A program made the translations under genes and the position numbers. The notes beneath the pieces are model-generated. The model searched no databases. It was not told where the DNA came from and was given only the letters and a program-made list of their open reading frames with translations. From assembly GCA_018268595.1 (NCBI GenBank), contig JAFDWH010000009.1:248001-312000 (forward strand): DNA of 64,000 bases, given 5' to 3'. Positions 26,077 through 35,082 of the stretch are shown here, piece after piece. Every line of letters begins with the position of its first letter. Positions within the stretch are counted from its first letter, which is position 1. The stretch is from Actinomycetota bacterium. GTDB taxonomy: Bacteria; Actinomycetota; Thermoleophilia; Solirubrobacterales; Solirubrobacteraceae.

Positions 26077-27879
26077 ATGCGCATCGAGGACTACGGCTTC
26101 ATCGGAGACCTGCAGAGCGGCGCCTTGGTGGGGCGTGACGGGTCGGTCGACTGGCTCTGCATGCCGCGCTTCGACTCGGCGTCGTGCTTCGCGGCGCTCG
26201 TCGGCGACGAGCGCCATGGGCGCTGGCGCCTGGGCCCGGCGGGACCCACGACCGCGGTCACGCGACGCTACCGGCCCGGAACCCTGGTGCTCGAGACCGA
26301 CGTCGAGACCGCGGACGGCGCGGTGCGCGTGATCGACTTCATGCCTCGCCGCACCGAGGGCCCGCCGCGCCTGATGCGGATCGTCGAGGGCCTGCGGGGC
26401 CGGGTTCCGATGCATCTGGAGCTGTCGCTGCGCCCCGACTACGGGTCGATCACGCCGTGGGTCGAGGCAGCGCCCGACGGCGCGATCGCGACCGCGGGAC
26501 CTGACGCGTTCCGGCTCAGCAGCGCCGTGCCGCTGGAGCTGCACGACGGGACGTTCGACGCCGACTTCGTCATCCCGGAGGGCGGCCGCGAGCACTTCAC
26601 GCTCTGCTGGCACGCCTCCTACGAGGAGACGCCGCCGGTCGAGGACGCCGACTCGGCGCTTGCCCGCACCGAGGCGTGGTGGCAGTCGTGGAGCGACCGG
26701 TGCGCATACGACGGGCCGTACCGGGACGAGGTGCTGACCTCGCTGAAGACGCTCAAGGCGATGACGTACGAGCCGACCGGCGCGCTGGTCGCCGCGCCCA
26801 CGACGTCGCTGCCGGAGGACATCGGCGGCGTGCGCAACTGGGACTACCGCTACTGCTGGCTGCGCGACTCCGTGCTCGCGCTCGACGCGCTGCTCACCGC
26901 CGGGTACACCGACGAGGCGCTCGGCTTCCGTGATTGGATGGGGCGCGTCGGCACGGGCGAGCCGGCGAAGGCGCAGATCATGTACGGGATCCGCGGCGAG
27001 CGGCGGCTGACGGAGTTCGAGCTCTGCGAGCTCGCGGGCTACGAGGGCTCCAAGCCCGTCCGGGTCGGCAACGCGGCGTCCGAGCAGTTCCAGCTCGACG
27101 TCTACGGCGAGATCGTGAGCGCCTTCTATCTCGCCTCCGAGCGCGTCAGCTCGCTCGACGAGCGGGTCTGGCCGCGGTGGCGCACCCTGTTCGAGTACGT
27201 CGAGACGATCTGGCGCGAGCCGGACGACGGCATCTGGGAGTCGCGCGGGCCGCGCCGGCACTACACGTACTCCAAGGTCATGGCGTGGGTCGTGTTCGAC
27301 CGCGCCGTGCGGATCGTCGAGCGGTTCGGCGTGGACGCCCCGCTCGAGCGCTGGAAGCAGGTGCGCGACGAGATCCACCGCGAGGTCTGCGAGCGCGGAT
27401 ACGACTCCGAGCGACGGACGTTCACGCAGTACTACGGATCGCAGGAGCTCGACGCGAGCGTGCTCACGATCCCGATCGTGGGATTCCTGCCGGGCTCGGA
27501 CGAGCGCGTGACGGGGACGATCGACGCGGTCGCGCGCGAGCTCGGCCGGGACGGGTTCGTCTCGCGGTACTCGACGGCGCAGACCGACGACGGGCTGCCG
27601 GGCGACGAGGGGCAGTTCCTCGCATGCTCGTTCTGGCTGGTCAGCGCCCTGGCGCTCAACGGCCGCGTCGACGAGGCGCGGGCCCTGTTCGAGCGGCTCG
27701 TCGGCCTCAGAAACGACCTCGGCCTGCTGGCCGAGGAGTACGACGTCGGCCGCGGGCGGCAGGTCGGCAACTTCCCGCAGGCGTTCAGCCACCTCACGCT
27801 CATCGGCGCGGCGTACGCGATCGACGCAGCGCAAGCGGCCGCATCCGGTAATGGGCGCAAGGAGAAGGTGACGACATGA
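26077..27879 (+). CDS. Glycoside hydrolase family 15 (glucoamylase/trehalase type)
   Basis: 600 residues; ATG 26077 after AGGAGG. The start MRIEDYGFIGDLQSGALVGRD and GSVDWLCMPRFDS are hallmarks of the actinobacterial GH15 group that includes mycobacterial trehalase. The catalytic (alpha/alpha)6 domain shows NWDYRYCWLRDS (about 250), GSQELDASVL with a likely catalytic Glu, and EGQFLACSFW with the second Glu. There is no signal peptide, so it acts inside the cell and releases glucose from trehalose or alpha-glucans. Its stop overlaps the next start (ATGA). Trehalase versus glucoamylase cannot be decided from sequence. Confidence 0.88.
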   Translation: MRIEDYGFIGDLQSGALVGRDGSVDWLCMPRFDSASCFAALVGDERHGRWRLGPAGPTTAVTRRYRPGTLVLETDVETADGAVRVIDFMPRRTEGPPRLMRIVEGLRGRVPMHLELSLRPDYGSITPWVEAAPDGAIATAGPDAFRLSSAVPLELHDGTFDADFVIPEGGREHFTLCWHASYEETPPVEDADSALARTEAWWQSWSDRCAYDGPYRDEVLTSLKTLKAMTYEPTGALVAAPTTSLPEDIGGVRNWDYRYCWLRDSVLALDALLTAGYTDEALGFRDWMGRVGTGEPAKAQIMYGIRGERRLTEFELCELAGYEGSKPVRVGNAASEQFQLDVYGEIVSAFYLASERVSSLDERVWPRWRTLFEYVETIWREPDDGIWESRGPRRHYTYSKVMAWVVFDRAVRIVERFGVDAPLERWKQVRDEIHREVCERGYDSERRTFTQYYGSQELDASVLTIPIVGFLPGSDERVTGTIDAVARELGRDGFVSRYSTAQTDDGLPGDEGQFLACSFWLVSALALNGRVDEARALFERLVGLRNDLGLLAEEYDVGRGRQVGNFPQAFSHLTLIGAAYAIDAAQAAASGNGRKEKVTT

Positions 27880-29603
27880 AGACCGTGATCGTCGGCGGCG
27901 TCGCGGCAGGCGCCTCGACGGCGGCGCGCCTGCGGCGCCTCGACGAGTCCGCCGAGATCGTCGTGCTGGAGCGCGACCAGTACGTCTCGTTCGCGAACTG
28001 CGGCCTGCCGTACCACATCGGCGGCGTGATCCCGGAGCGCGACAGCCTGCTGCTGCAGACACCCGAGAGCCTGGGCGAGAGCCTCGCGCTCGACGTGCGC
28101 ACGGGACAGGAGGCGATCCGCATCGACCGCGACCACAAGGAGGTCGAGGTCCGCGACGTCGGCGACGGCCGCACCTACCGCGAGCCGTACGACAAGCTCG
28201 TGCTCTGCCTCGGCGCAGAGCCGATCCGTCCGCCGATCCCCGGCGCCGACGACCCGCGCGTCGACGTGCTGCGCAACATCCCCGACATGGACCGCATCAT
28301 CGCCCGCCTCGACGCGGGCGCCACGAGCGCCGTCGTCGTCGGTGGCAGCTACATCGGCTTGGAGCTCACCGAGGCCTTCCGCTCGCGCGGGCTGCGGACG
28401 ACCGTCGTGGAGCGGACCGAGCGGCTGATGCCGTGGCTCGACCCCGAGATGACGCGGCTGCTGGACTACGACGTCCGCACCCACGACGTCGACCTGCGCC
28501 TCGGCACGTCCGCCACCGCCATCAATGGTGACGGCGACAAGCTCGTCGTCGAGCTGTCGGACGGCACCTCGGTCGAGGCGGACATCGTCGTGATGGCCGC
28601 CGGGGCGCGTCCCAAGGTCGACCTCGCGCGCGCGGCGGGGATCGAGATCGGCCCGCGCGGGGGCATCGCGGTCGACGCGCAGATGCGCACGTCGGCAGCC
28701 GACGTCCTCGCGGCCGGCGACGCCGTCGAGACCGCGCACCTGCTGACCGGCGAGCCGACCCTCTCGATGCTCGCCGGGCCGGCGAACCGCGAGGGCCGGA
28801 TCGCCGCCGAGACGATCCACGGCCGTGACAGCGCGTACCGCGGAACGCAGGGCACGGCCGTGGTCAAGGTGTTCGAGATGACGGCGGGCGGCACCGGCAT
28901 GACCGAGTCGGAGCTCCGCGCCGCGGGCATCGACTTCCGCAAGGTCTACGACAACCATCCCGGGCACGCCGCGTATTACCCCGGCACCGAGCCGCTCTTC
29001 ATCAAGGTGCTGTTCGAGCCCGCGCAGGGCAGGCTGCTCGGTGCCCAGGTGCTGGGCTGGGATGGGGTCGACAAGCGCATCGACGTGTTCGCGACCGCGC
29101 TGCGCGCCGGCATGACCGTGTTCGACCTCGAGCACGTCGAGCTCGCCTATGCCCCGCCCTACGGCGCGGCCAAGGACCCGGTGAACATGGTCGGCTTCAT
29201 GGGCTCGAACCTGCTCCGCGGCGACATCCAGCTCTGGTATCCGGAGGACTATCCGGACTGCGCGCAGCGCGTGACGATCCTCGACACGCGCACGGAGGCG
29301 GAGTACGCGCATTGGCACGTGCCGGAGGCCATCCTCATCCCCTACACCGAGCTGCGGGAGCGGCTCGACGAGGTGCCGCGAGAGAAGCCGGTCTATACGT
29401 ACTGCCGCTCCGGCTTCCGCAGCTATATCGCCTACTGCGTGCTCAAGCAGCACGGCTGGGACGTCGCGTGGCTGACCGGAGGCATGATGATGTTCCACGG
29501 CTTCCACCGCACGCCGCTCAAGGTCGGCAAGGGCGGCATGCCCGTGGTGGCCCACGCCGAGCACGTGCTCGCCCGGACGCCGCGGGCCGTCGAGCATGTC
29601 TGA
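27876..29603 (+). CDS. CoA-disulfide reductase-like FAD enzyme fused to rhodanese
   Basis: 575 residues coupled to GH15 by ATGA. N-terminal FAD motif VIVGGVAAGASTAARLRR, active-site Cys42 in SFANCGLPYHIGG (single-cysteine CoADR type), NAD motif VVVGGSYIGLELTEAF (about 150), dimerisation domain, and a C-terminal rhodanese domain (about 467-575) with Cys near 509 in YCRSGFRSY. Such fusions reduce CoA disulfide, polysulfide or persulfide using NAD(P)H. The neighbouring sugar-oxidising enzymes could supply the reductant. Exact substrate unknown. Confidence 0.88.
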   Translation: MKTVIVGGVAAGASTAARLRRLDESAEIVVLERDQYVSFANCGLPYHIGGVIPERDSLLLQTPESLGESLALDVRTGQEAIRIDRDHKEVEVRDVGDGRTYREPYDKLVLCLGAEPIRPPIPGADDPRVDVLRNIPDMDRIIARLDAGATSAVVVGGSYIGLELTEAFRSRGLRTTVVERTERLMPWLDPEMTRLLDYDVRTHDVDLRLGTSATAINGDGDKLVVELSDGTSVEADIVVMAAGARPKVDLARAAGIEIGPRGGIAVDAQMRTSAADVLAAGDAVETAHLLTGEPTLSMLAGPANREGRIAAETIHGRDSAYRGTQGTAVVKVFEMTAGGTGMTESELRAAGIDFRKVYDNHPGHAAYYPGTEPLFIKVLFEPAQGRLLGAQVLGWDGVDKRIDVFATALRAGMTVFDLEHVELAYAPPYGAAKDPVNMVGFMGSNLLRGDIQLWYPEDYPDCAQRVTILDTRTEAEYAHWHVPEAILIPYTELRERLDEVPREKPVYTYCRSGFRSYIAYCVLKQHGWDVAWLTGGMMMFHGFHRTPLKVGKGGMPVVAHAEHVLARTPRAVEHV

Positions 29604-30531
29604 CGCGGCCGTCGAGGTCGCGCTGCACGTCCGCGCCGAGCACGGCGAGGGCCCGCTGTGGGACGCCGCGACGGCGCGCCTGTGGTGGGTCGACATCGCC
29701 GCCGAGCGCGTGCACTGCTTCGATCCGCAGTCCGGCGAGGACAGCTCGTGGCGCACCGGCGGGCAGCCGGGCGGCGTGGTGCTCGGGGCGAGCGGCGACC
29801 CGTTGGTGGCGATGCCGGACGGCCTGGCGACGCTCGATCGCGCCACCGGCGAGCTGCGGATGTGCGTTCCGATCGAGCCGGACCGGACCGAGAACCGCGC
29901 CAACGACGTCAAGGTCGACGCTCGGGGACGTCCCTGGGTCGGCACGATGGCGTTCGACAAGCGGGCGGAGAACGCGGCCCTCTACCGCGTCGACGGCGAC
30001 CGCGCGACCTGCGTCGTGAGCGGCCTGACGATCTCCAACGGGCCCGCGTTCGACGAGTCGCGCGGCCGCCTGTACCTCGCCGACACCGCGCTGTGCGTCG
30101 TCGACCTCTTCGACTTCGACGACGTCACGGGTGCGGTCGCGAATCGCCGGCGCTTCCTCGATCTCAGCGATGCGGAGCTGTGGCCGGACGGCATGACCGT
30201 CGACCGCGACGGCATGCTGTGGGTCGCGCTCGGGCGAGCGGGAGCCGTGCACCGCTACCGCCCCGACGGGGCGCTGGACGGCGTGGTCGCACTGCCCACG
30301 TCGAATCCCACCTCGGTGGCCTTCGGCGGCGGCGACGGCGGCGACCTCTACATCACGACGTCGTGGGTCGACTGCGAGCGGCGCGACGAGGAGCCGCTGG
30401 CCGGGGCGATCTTCCGCTGCCGCCCCGGGGCGTCGGCCCGTCCGTCGCCCCGCTGCACGTCCCTTGCCCTCGATCGGAGAAAGGCAGCGCTCGATGATCC
30501 AGCGCATGGTCCTGTTCGGAGCATCCGGTGA
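29596..30531 (+). CDS. SMP-30/gluconolactonase-family lactonase
   Basis: 311 residues from ATG 29596, overlapping the previous gene by 8 nt. Six-bladed propeller family with metal-site residues: Glu in AEHGEGPLW, Asn in ENRANDVKVD, Asn in SNGPAFD, Asp in WPDGMTVD. These enzymes open sugar lactones such as D-glucono-1,5-lactone. The last ~20 residues run past the usual family end and overlap the start of the next gene by 38 nt. Its place before a G6PDH-like gene suggests hydrolysis of the lactone that enzyme makes. Confidence 0.85.
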   Translation: MSDAAVEVALHVRAEHGEGPLWDAATARLWWVDIAAERVHCFDPQSGEDSSWRTGGQPGGVVLGASGDPLVAMPDGLATLDRATGELRMCVPIEPDRTENRANDVKVDARGRPWVGTMAFDKRAENAALYRVDGDRATCVVSGLTISNGPAFDESRGRLYLADTALCVVDLFDFDDVTGAVANRRRFLDLSDAELWPDGMTVDRDGMLWVALGRAGAVHRYRPDGALDGVVALPTSNPTSVAFGGGDGGDLYITTSWVDCERRDEEPLAGAIFRCRPGASARPSPRCTSLALDRRKAALDDPAHGPVRSIR

Positions 30532-31855
30532 CCTGACCAGCCGCCTGCTGATGCCGGCGCTCGCCCAGCTCGCCGAGGCCGAGCTGCTGCCGCCGGGCTT
30601 CACGATCGTCGGCTCCGCAGTCACCGACTGGTCGACCGACGACTTCCGCCAGCACATCGCCGGCGCCTTGGACGAGCACGCGCCCGTCGCGCCGACCGCG
30701 CGCGACGCCGTCGTGAGGATGCTGGGCTTCCAGCCCGCCGACGTGACGAGGCCGGAGGACGTGGGGCGGCTGATCGGCGACGGTCATCCGGACACGCTCG
30801 TCTACCTGGCACTGCCCCCGGGCCTGCTCACGAAGGTGCTGCCGGCCCTGGCGCAAGCGCAGCTCACGGCCTCGGACGCGGTCGCGGTCGAGAAGCCCTT
30901 CGGCACCGATCTCGCCTCGGCGCACCACCTCAACGAGCTGCTCCGCATCGAGCTGCCGGAGCCGACGATCTTCCGCATCGACCACTTCCTGTCCGACGAG
31001 CTCGTGCGCCGCGTCATCGTCCTGCGGTTCCTCAACCGCATCTTCGAGCCGATCCTGAATGCCGAGCACGTGGAGCATGTGGACATCAGCTGGCTGGAGA
31101 GCCTGGCGCTCGAAGGCCGCGCCTCCTACTACGACGGCGCCGGCGCACTGAAGGACATGGTCCAGAACCACCTCATGGAGGCCATGGCGCTGGTCCTCAT
31201 GGAGCAGCCGGCCCGGGTCGACGCCGACTCGTTCCGCTCGGTGCGCGTGGAGGCGCTCCGAGCGGTCGCCACGCCGCAGGCGGAGCGAATGCGCACCGAC
31301 ACAGTCCGTGCCCGGTACGCCGCGGGCACGATCGAGTCCCGCCAGATCCCGTCGTACGTGGACGAGGCCGGAGTCGATCCCGCACGCGACACCGAGACCT
31401 ACGCGGCGCTCACCCTCGAGGTCGAGAATCCGCGCTGGGCCGGAGTTCCGTTCAGCCTGCGCTCGGGCAAGGCCCTCGCGCAGGACTCGGCCGAGATCGC
31501 GATCCACTTCCGCCCGCTGCCCCGCTACCTGCTCGACCGCTGGCCGGGCGTCGAGCCGAACGTGCTCAGGGTCGGCCTTACGGAACCCTACGTGCACCTG
31601 GCCACGACGCTCAACGGTCCCGAGCGCACCGTCGAGAACCGGAAGCTCGAGGTGCGCTCGACGCCGCCGCGGCTGACCGCGTACGCGCACCTGCTCGGGC
31701 AGATGCTCAGAAGCGACCCGATGCTGTTCATCCGGGGGGACGAGGCCGAGGAGGCGTGGCGGATCATCGACCCGGTGGCGAATGCGTGGGCGGCAGGCGA
31801 GGTCCCGATGCAGGAGTACCCAGCCGGGGGCGTTCCTCCCGGGCCCGCGCTCTGA
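30494..31855 (+). CDS. Glucose-6-phosphate dehydrogenase-like enzyme with altered phosphate site
   Basis: 453 residues from ATG 30494 with GGAGAAAGG upstream. NADP motif GASGDLT (9-15), EKPFG (133-137), and the catalytic loop YYDGAGALKDMVQNH with the base histidine are intact. The substrate loop reads RIDHFLSDE (161-169) where G6PDH has RIDHYLGKE: the lysine that holds the 6-phosphate is Asp168 and the tyrosine is Phe165. RSGKAL is kept. It is therefore an oxidoreductase of the family, but unphosphorylated glucose or another sugar may be the substrate. It ends the GH15-CoADR-SMP30 operon. Confidence 0.85.
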   Translation: MIQRMVLFGASGDLTSRLLMPALAQLAEAELLPPGFTIVGSAVTDWSTDDFRQHIAGALDEHAPVAPTARDAVVRMLGFQPADVTRPEDVGRLIGDGHPDTLVYLALPPGLLTKVLPALAQAQLTASDAVAVEKPFGTDLASAHHLNELLRIELPEPTIFRIDHFLSDELVRRVIVLRFLNRIFEPILNAEHVEHVDISWLESLALEGRASYYDGAGALKDMVQNHLMEAMALVLMEQPARVDADSFRSVRVEALRAVATPQAERMRTDTVRARYAAGTIESRQIPSYVDEAGVDPARDTETYAALTLEVENPRWAGVPFSLRSGKALAQDSAEIAIHFRPLPRYLLDRWPGVEPNVLRVGLTEPYVHLATTLNGPERTVENRKLEVRSTPPRLTAYAHLLGQMLRSDPMLFIRGDEAEEAWRIIDPVANAWAAGEVPMQEYPAGGVPPGPAL

Positions 31856-32133
31856 CATCCAGCGATCGGCCTGGATCTGCCACCCGAGCCGAGGCGGCGC
31901 GGCGGTGGCGCCTGCCACATGGAAGTCTTGCTGCGTACGAGCGGTTGCAACTCCTCCCGCCGCCGCGATACGAACCGGAACTCCGATTCGGGTTCCGCAC
32001 GATACGGAGGGTGGATTCCGTCTGTGCGTCGCCGACTGGCGCCGCTACCTCGACCTGCTGCTCGACGCTCTGCGCCCGCGACCGTGAGCGGATTCTCATC
32101 CGCGCGTTAGGCGCGGCGGCAACACTCCCGCCC
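31856..32133. other. Gap between the G6PDH-like and ASST genes
   Basis: 278 bp without a supportable gene. One short frame ending at 32087 reads GGFRLCVADWRRYLDLLLDAL, which could be a gene remnant, but it has no start or upstream family sequence. No hairpin or promoter stands out. Confidence 0.35.
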
Positions 32134-33642
32134 GTGGACCGCCGAACGGGGACCTCGACGCCCGCGCGCGCGCACCGGCGCGCATGGATCGCCGCCGCGC
32201 TGCTGCTCGCGCTCGCCGCCGGCGGCCTCGCCCTCTGGCTCGCGCTGCGCGACGCCTCCGGCCAGCCCGGACCGACCGCCGACGACGTGCTGCGCTTCCA
32301 CTCGCAGCCCGGGCTCGACCCCGACCGCGTCCGCGTCACGGTGCCCGCGCGCGGACGCACGGCGCCGGGCTACGTCTTCCTCGCCGTCAAGCGCGGACCG
32401 GGGCAGGACGGCCCGCAGATCGTCGACGACCGCGGCCGCGTCGTGTGGTTCCGCCCGACGCCGCCGCACCTCGCGGCGACCGGCTTCCGCGTGCAGCGCT
32501 ACAGAGCACAGCCCGTCCTCACGTGGTGGCAGGGCCGCACGAGATACGGCCACGGGATGGGCGAGTACGTGATCCTCGACCGCCACTACCGGCAGGTCGC
32601 GGTCGTGCGCGCCGGGAACGGCTACATGGGCGACCACCACGAGTTCCAGCTGACCCCGCGCGGGACCGCCTACCTGTCCGTGTACGCGCCGCGCCGGATG
32701 GACCTGCGCGCCGTCGGCGGCCCGCGCGACGGCACGATCTTCGAGTCGATCGTGCAGGAGGTCGACGTCGCCAGCGGGCGCGTCGTGTGGGAGTGGCACA
32801 GCGCCGACCACCTGCCCGTGACCGAGGGCGTCACGCCGCCCAAGAGCGGGACGCCGCACGACTACTTCCACGTCAACGCGGTCGACGACGACGGCCCCGG
32901 CCGGCTGCTGATCAGCGCGCGCAACATGCACGCGGTCTACGAGGTCGACAAGCGCAGCGGCCGCGTCCTGTGGCGCCTCGGCGGCAAGCACAGCGACTTC
33001 CGCATGGGCCCGGGCGCGCGCTTCGCCTTCCAGCACGACGCCGAGCGCCTGCCCGACGGGACGATCTCGCTGTTCGACAACGAGGCGACGCCGGCGCAGG
33101 CCGACCAGTCGCGCGGGCTCGTGCTGCGGCTCGACATGCGCACGAGAGTCGCGCAGCTCGTGCGCCAGTACAGACACCCCGACAAGCTGCTCGCGGGCGC
33201 CGAGGGCAACGTGCAGACGCTGCCCGACGGCCACGTCCTGATCGGCTGGGGACCGCAGCGGCACATCTCCGAGTTCAGCCGCGACGGGCGCCTGCTGTTC
33301 GACCTCGTCGTCCCGCCCGGCTCCGACAGCTACCAGGCGTACCGCTACCCGTGGCACGGCGAGCCGCTCGACCGCCCGGCGCTCGCCGCCCGCCGCCCCG
33401 CCGGCGCGCGGCAGGTGACGGCGTGGGCGAGCTGGAACGGCGCGACCGCGCTGCGCGGCTGGCAGCTGCTCGCCGGCGACGATCCCAACGCGCTCGTCCC
33501 GCTCGGCGCCCCGGTCCCGCGGCGCGACTTCGAGACGACGCTGCGCGCCCGCACCGCCGCGCGCTACGTCGCGGTCGCCGCGCTCGACGCGCGCGGCCGG
33601 CAGATCGGCGAGTCGCGGGCGGTCGCGCCGGCGGCGCGCTGA
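32134..33642 (+). CDS. Arylsulfotransferase-family (ASST) membrane or exported protein
   Basis: 502 residues from GTG 32134. One N-terminal hydrophobic segment (about 15-36), then a propeller-type domain with RYGHGMGEYVILDRHYR, GDHHEFQLTP, PHDYFHVNAVD, WRLGGKHSDF and FQHDAERLPDGTISLFDNE, the histidine-rich signature of arylsulfotransferase families (PF14269/PF05935). A short beta-rich C-terminal domain follows. The family moves sulfate between phenolic compounds; substrate is unknown. It converges with the histidine kinase gene, with stops 16 nt apart. Confidence 0.82.
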   Translation: MDRRTGTSTPARAHRRAWIAAALLLALAAGGLALWLALRDASGQPGPTADDVLRFHSQPGLDPDRVRVTVPARGRTAPGYVFLAVKRGPGQDGPQIVDDRGRVVWFRPTPPHLAATGFRVQRYRAQPVLTWWQGRTRYGHGMGEYVILDRHYRQVAVVRAGNGYMGDHHEFQLTPRGTAYLSVYAPRRMDLRAVGGPRDGTIFESIVQEVDVASGRVVWEWHSADHLPVTEGVTPPKSGTPHDYFHVNAVDDDGPGRLLISARNMHAVYEVDKRSGRVLWRLGGKHSDFRMGPGARFAFQHDAERLPDGTISLFDNEATPAQADQSRGLVLRLDMRTRVAQLVRQYRHPDKLLAGAEGNVQTLPDGHVLIGWGPQRHISEFSRDGRLLFDLVVPPGSDSYQAYRYPWHGEPLDRPALAARRPAGARQVTAWASWNGATALRGWQLLAGDDPNALVPLGAPVPRRDFETTLRARTAARYVAVAALDARGRQIGESRAVAPAAR

Positions 33643-33658
33643 GGCGGGACGGCCCGGC

Positions 33659-35071
33659 TCAGCCGCGCTCGGCCGCGCCGATCGGCGCCCGCTGCGGCGC
33701 GGACGCGAGCGTCAGCTCGAAGCGCGTCGGGTCGCCCGCGTGCACGAGCCGCAGGTCGCCGCCCATGCGCCGCGCGAGCCCGCGGCCGATCGCGAGCCCG
33801 AGCCCGAAGCCGGGATGGCCGTCCTGGTCGGCGCCGCGGCGGAAGCGCTCGAAGATCAGCTCGCGCTCCTCCGCCGGGATCGACGGCCCGTCGTTCTCGA
33901 CCGCGATCGACGCGCCGTCGATCGCCACGCGGATCGGCCGCTCGGCCGGCGCGTAGCGACGCGCGTTGTCGACGAGGATGCGGACGATCTGCGCGATCTT
34001 GCCGGGATCGCCCATCGCCGTTCCCGCACGCGCGTCGAACAGCGCGACGGGCGCGCCGTCGCCACCCTGGAACTCGGCGACGGTCGCATGGCAGAGCGAG
34101 GCGAGCGGGACCGGCTCGCGCAGCAGCGGCACCTCCGCGTCGAGCCGGCTGAGGTCGAGCAGGTCGGCCGCGAGCCGCGCCAGCCGGCCGGCCTGCTCGT
34201 CGGCGTGCGCCACCTGCTCGCGCGCGTCGTCGAGGTCGGGCGCGGCGTCGGCCAGGTCCTCGCGCAGCAGGCCGAGCCGCAGCCGCAGCGCGGCGATCGG
34301 CGTGCGCAACTCGTGCGAGGCGGTCGCGACGAACGCCTTGCGCGCCTCCTCCTGCGCGTGCAGGCGCCGCTGCATGCGCCCGAACGCGCGCGCGAGGTCG
34401 CCGATCTCGTCGCGGCTGCGGTCGGCCGGCAGCTCGGCGGCCGGCCCCTCCTGCGCCACCCGCACCGCCGCCGAGCGCAGCCGCCGGATGCGCCGCACCA
34501 GCCCGGTCGCCAGCAGGAACCCGAGCAGCACGGCGATCGCGAGGCTGAGCACGGCGGCGCGCTCGAAGCCGACCAGGAACACCTGCCGCGCCGCCGCGAC
34601 GTCCTTGAGCGACTTGCGCAGGCCGAGCGTGACGTCGCCGGCGCTCGTGTCGACCGGCAGGACCGCGACGGCCTCCGCGTTCGCGCCGCCGCCGACGACC
34701 TCGCGCACCTCGCGCCGGCTGCGCAGCGTGCGCGTGAGCTGCGGGAACGGCACGCGCCGGTCGAGGCCCTGGTCGCTGCCGAGCAGCACGTGCCCGGCGC
34801 GGTCGAGCACGAACACCTCGACGCCGACGCGATGCAGCCGGTGGCCGATCGACAGGAGCTGCGGCGAGCGCGGCCGCAGCGCGGTGCGCGGCAGCGCCGA
34901 CATCTCCTGCCGGGCCGTCGCGGCGCTCGCCGCGAGGCTGCCGAGCGCGTCGCGCTGCACGCGCTGCTCGAGCGGCGTGAACAGTGCCACCGTCGCGCCG
35001 GCGAGCGCGACGACGGTGACGGCGACGAGCGCCAGCACGAGCCGCCCGCGCAGTCCGAGGAACGCGCGCAT
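33659..35071 (-). CDS. Sensor histidine kinase
   Basis: 470 residues from ATG 35071. TM1 (about 10-30), an extracellular sensor loop (31-168), TM2 (about 171-191), HAMP, phospho-acceptor His253 in SHELRTP, N box VRILVDNARRYAP, and G box GFGLGLAIGRG. It autophosphorylates and passes phosphate to the regulator encoded 11 nt upstream in the same operon. The signal is unknown; membrane-lipid and esterase genes in the operon suggest envelope stress. Confidence 0.93.
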   Translation of the reverse strand: MRAFLGLRGRLVLALVAVTVVALAGATVALFTPLEQRVQRDALGSLAASAATARQEMSALPRTALRPRSPQLLSIGHRLHRVGVEVFVLDRAGHVLLGSDQGLDRRVPFPQLTRTLRSRREVREVVGGGANAEAVAVLPVDTSAGDVTLGLRKSLKDVAAARQVFLVGFERAAVLSLAIAVLLGFLLATGLVRRIRRLRSAAVRVAQEGPAAELPADRSRDEIGDLARAFGRMQRRLHAQEEARKAFVATASHELRTPIAALRLRLGLLREDLADAAPDLDDAREQVAHADEQAGRLARLAADLLDLSRLDAEVPLLREPVPLASLCHATVAEFQGGDGAPVALFDARAGTAMGDPGKIAQIVRILVDNARRYAPAERPIRVAIDGASIAVENDGPSIPAEERELIFERFRRGADQDGHPGFGLGLAIGRGLARRMGGDLRLVHAGDPTRFELTLASAPQRAPIGAAERG

Positions 35072-35082
35072 CCGCCGGCCTC

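Noticed and set aside
31919-32110. Short frames between the G6PDH-like and ASST genes
   Set aside because: No start, ribosome site or family match; at most a remnant.
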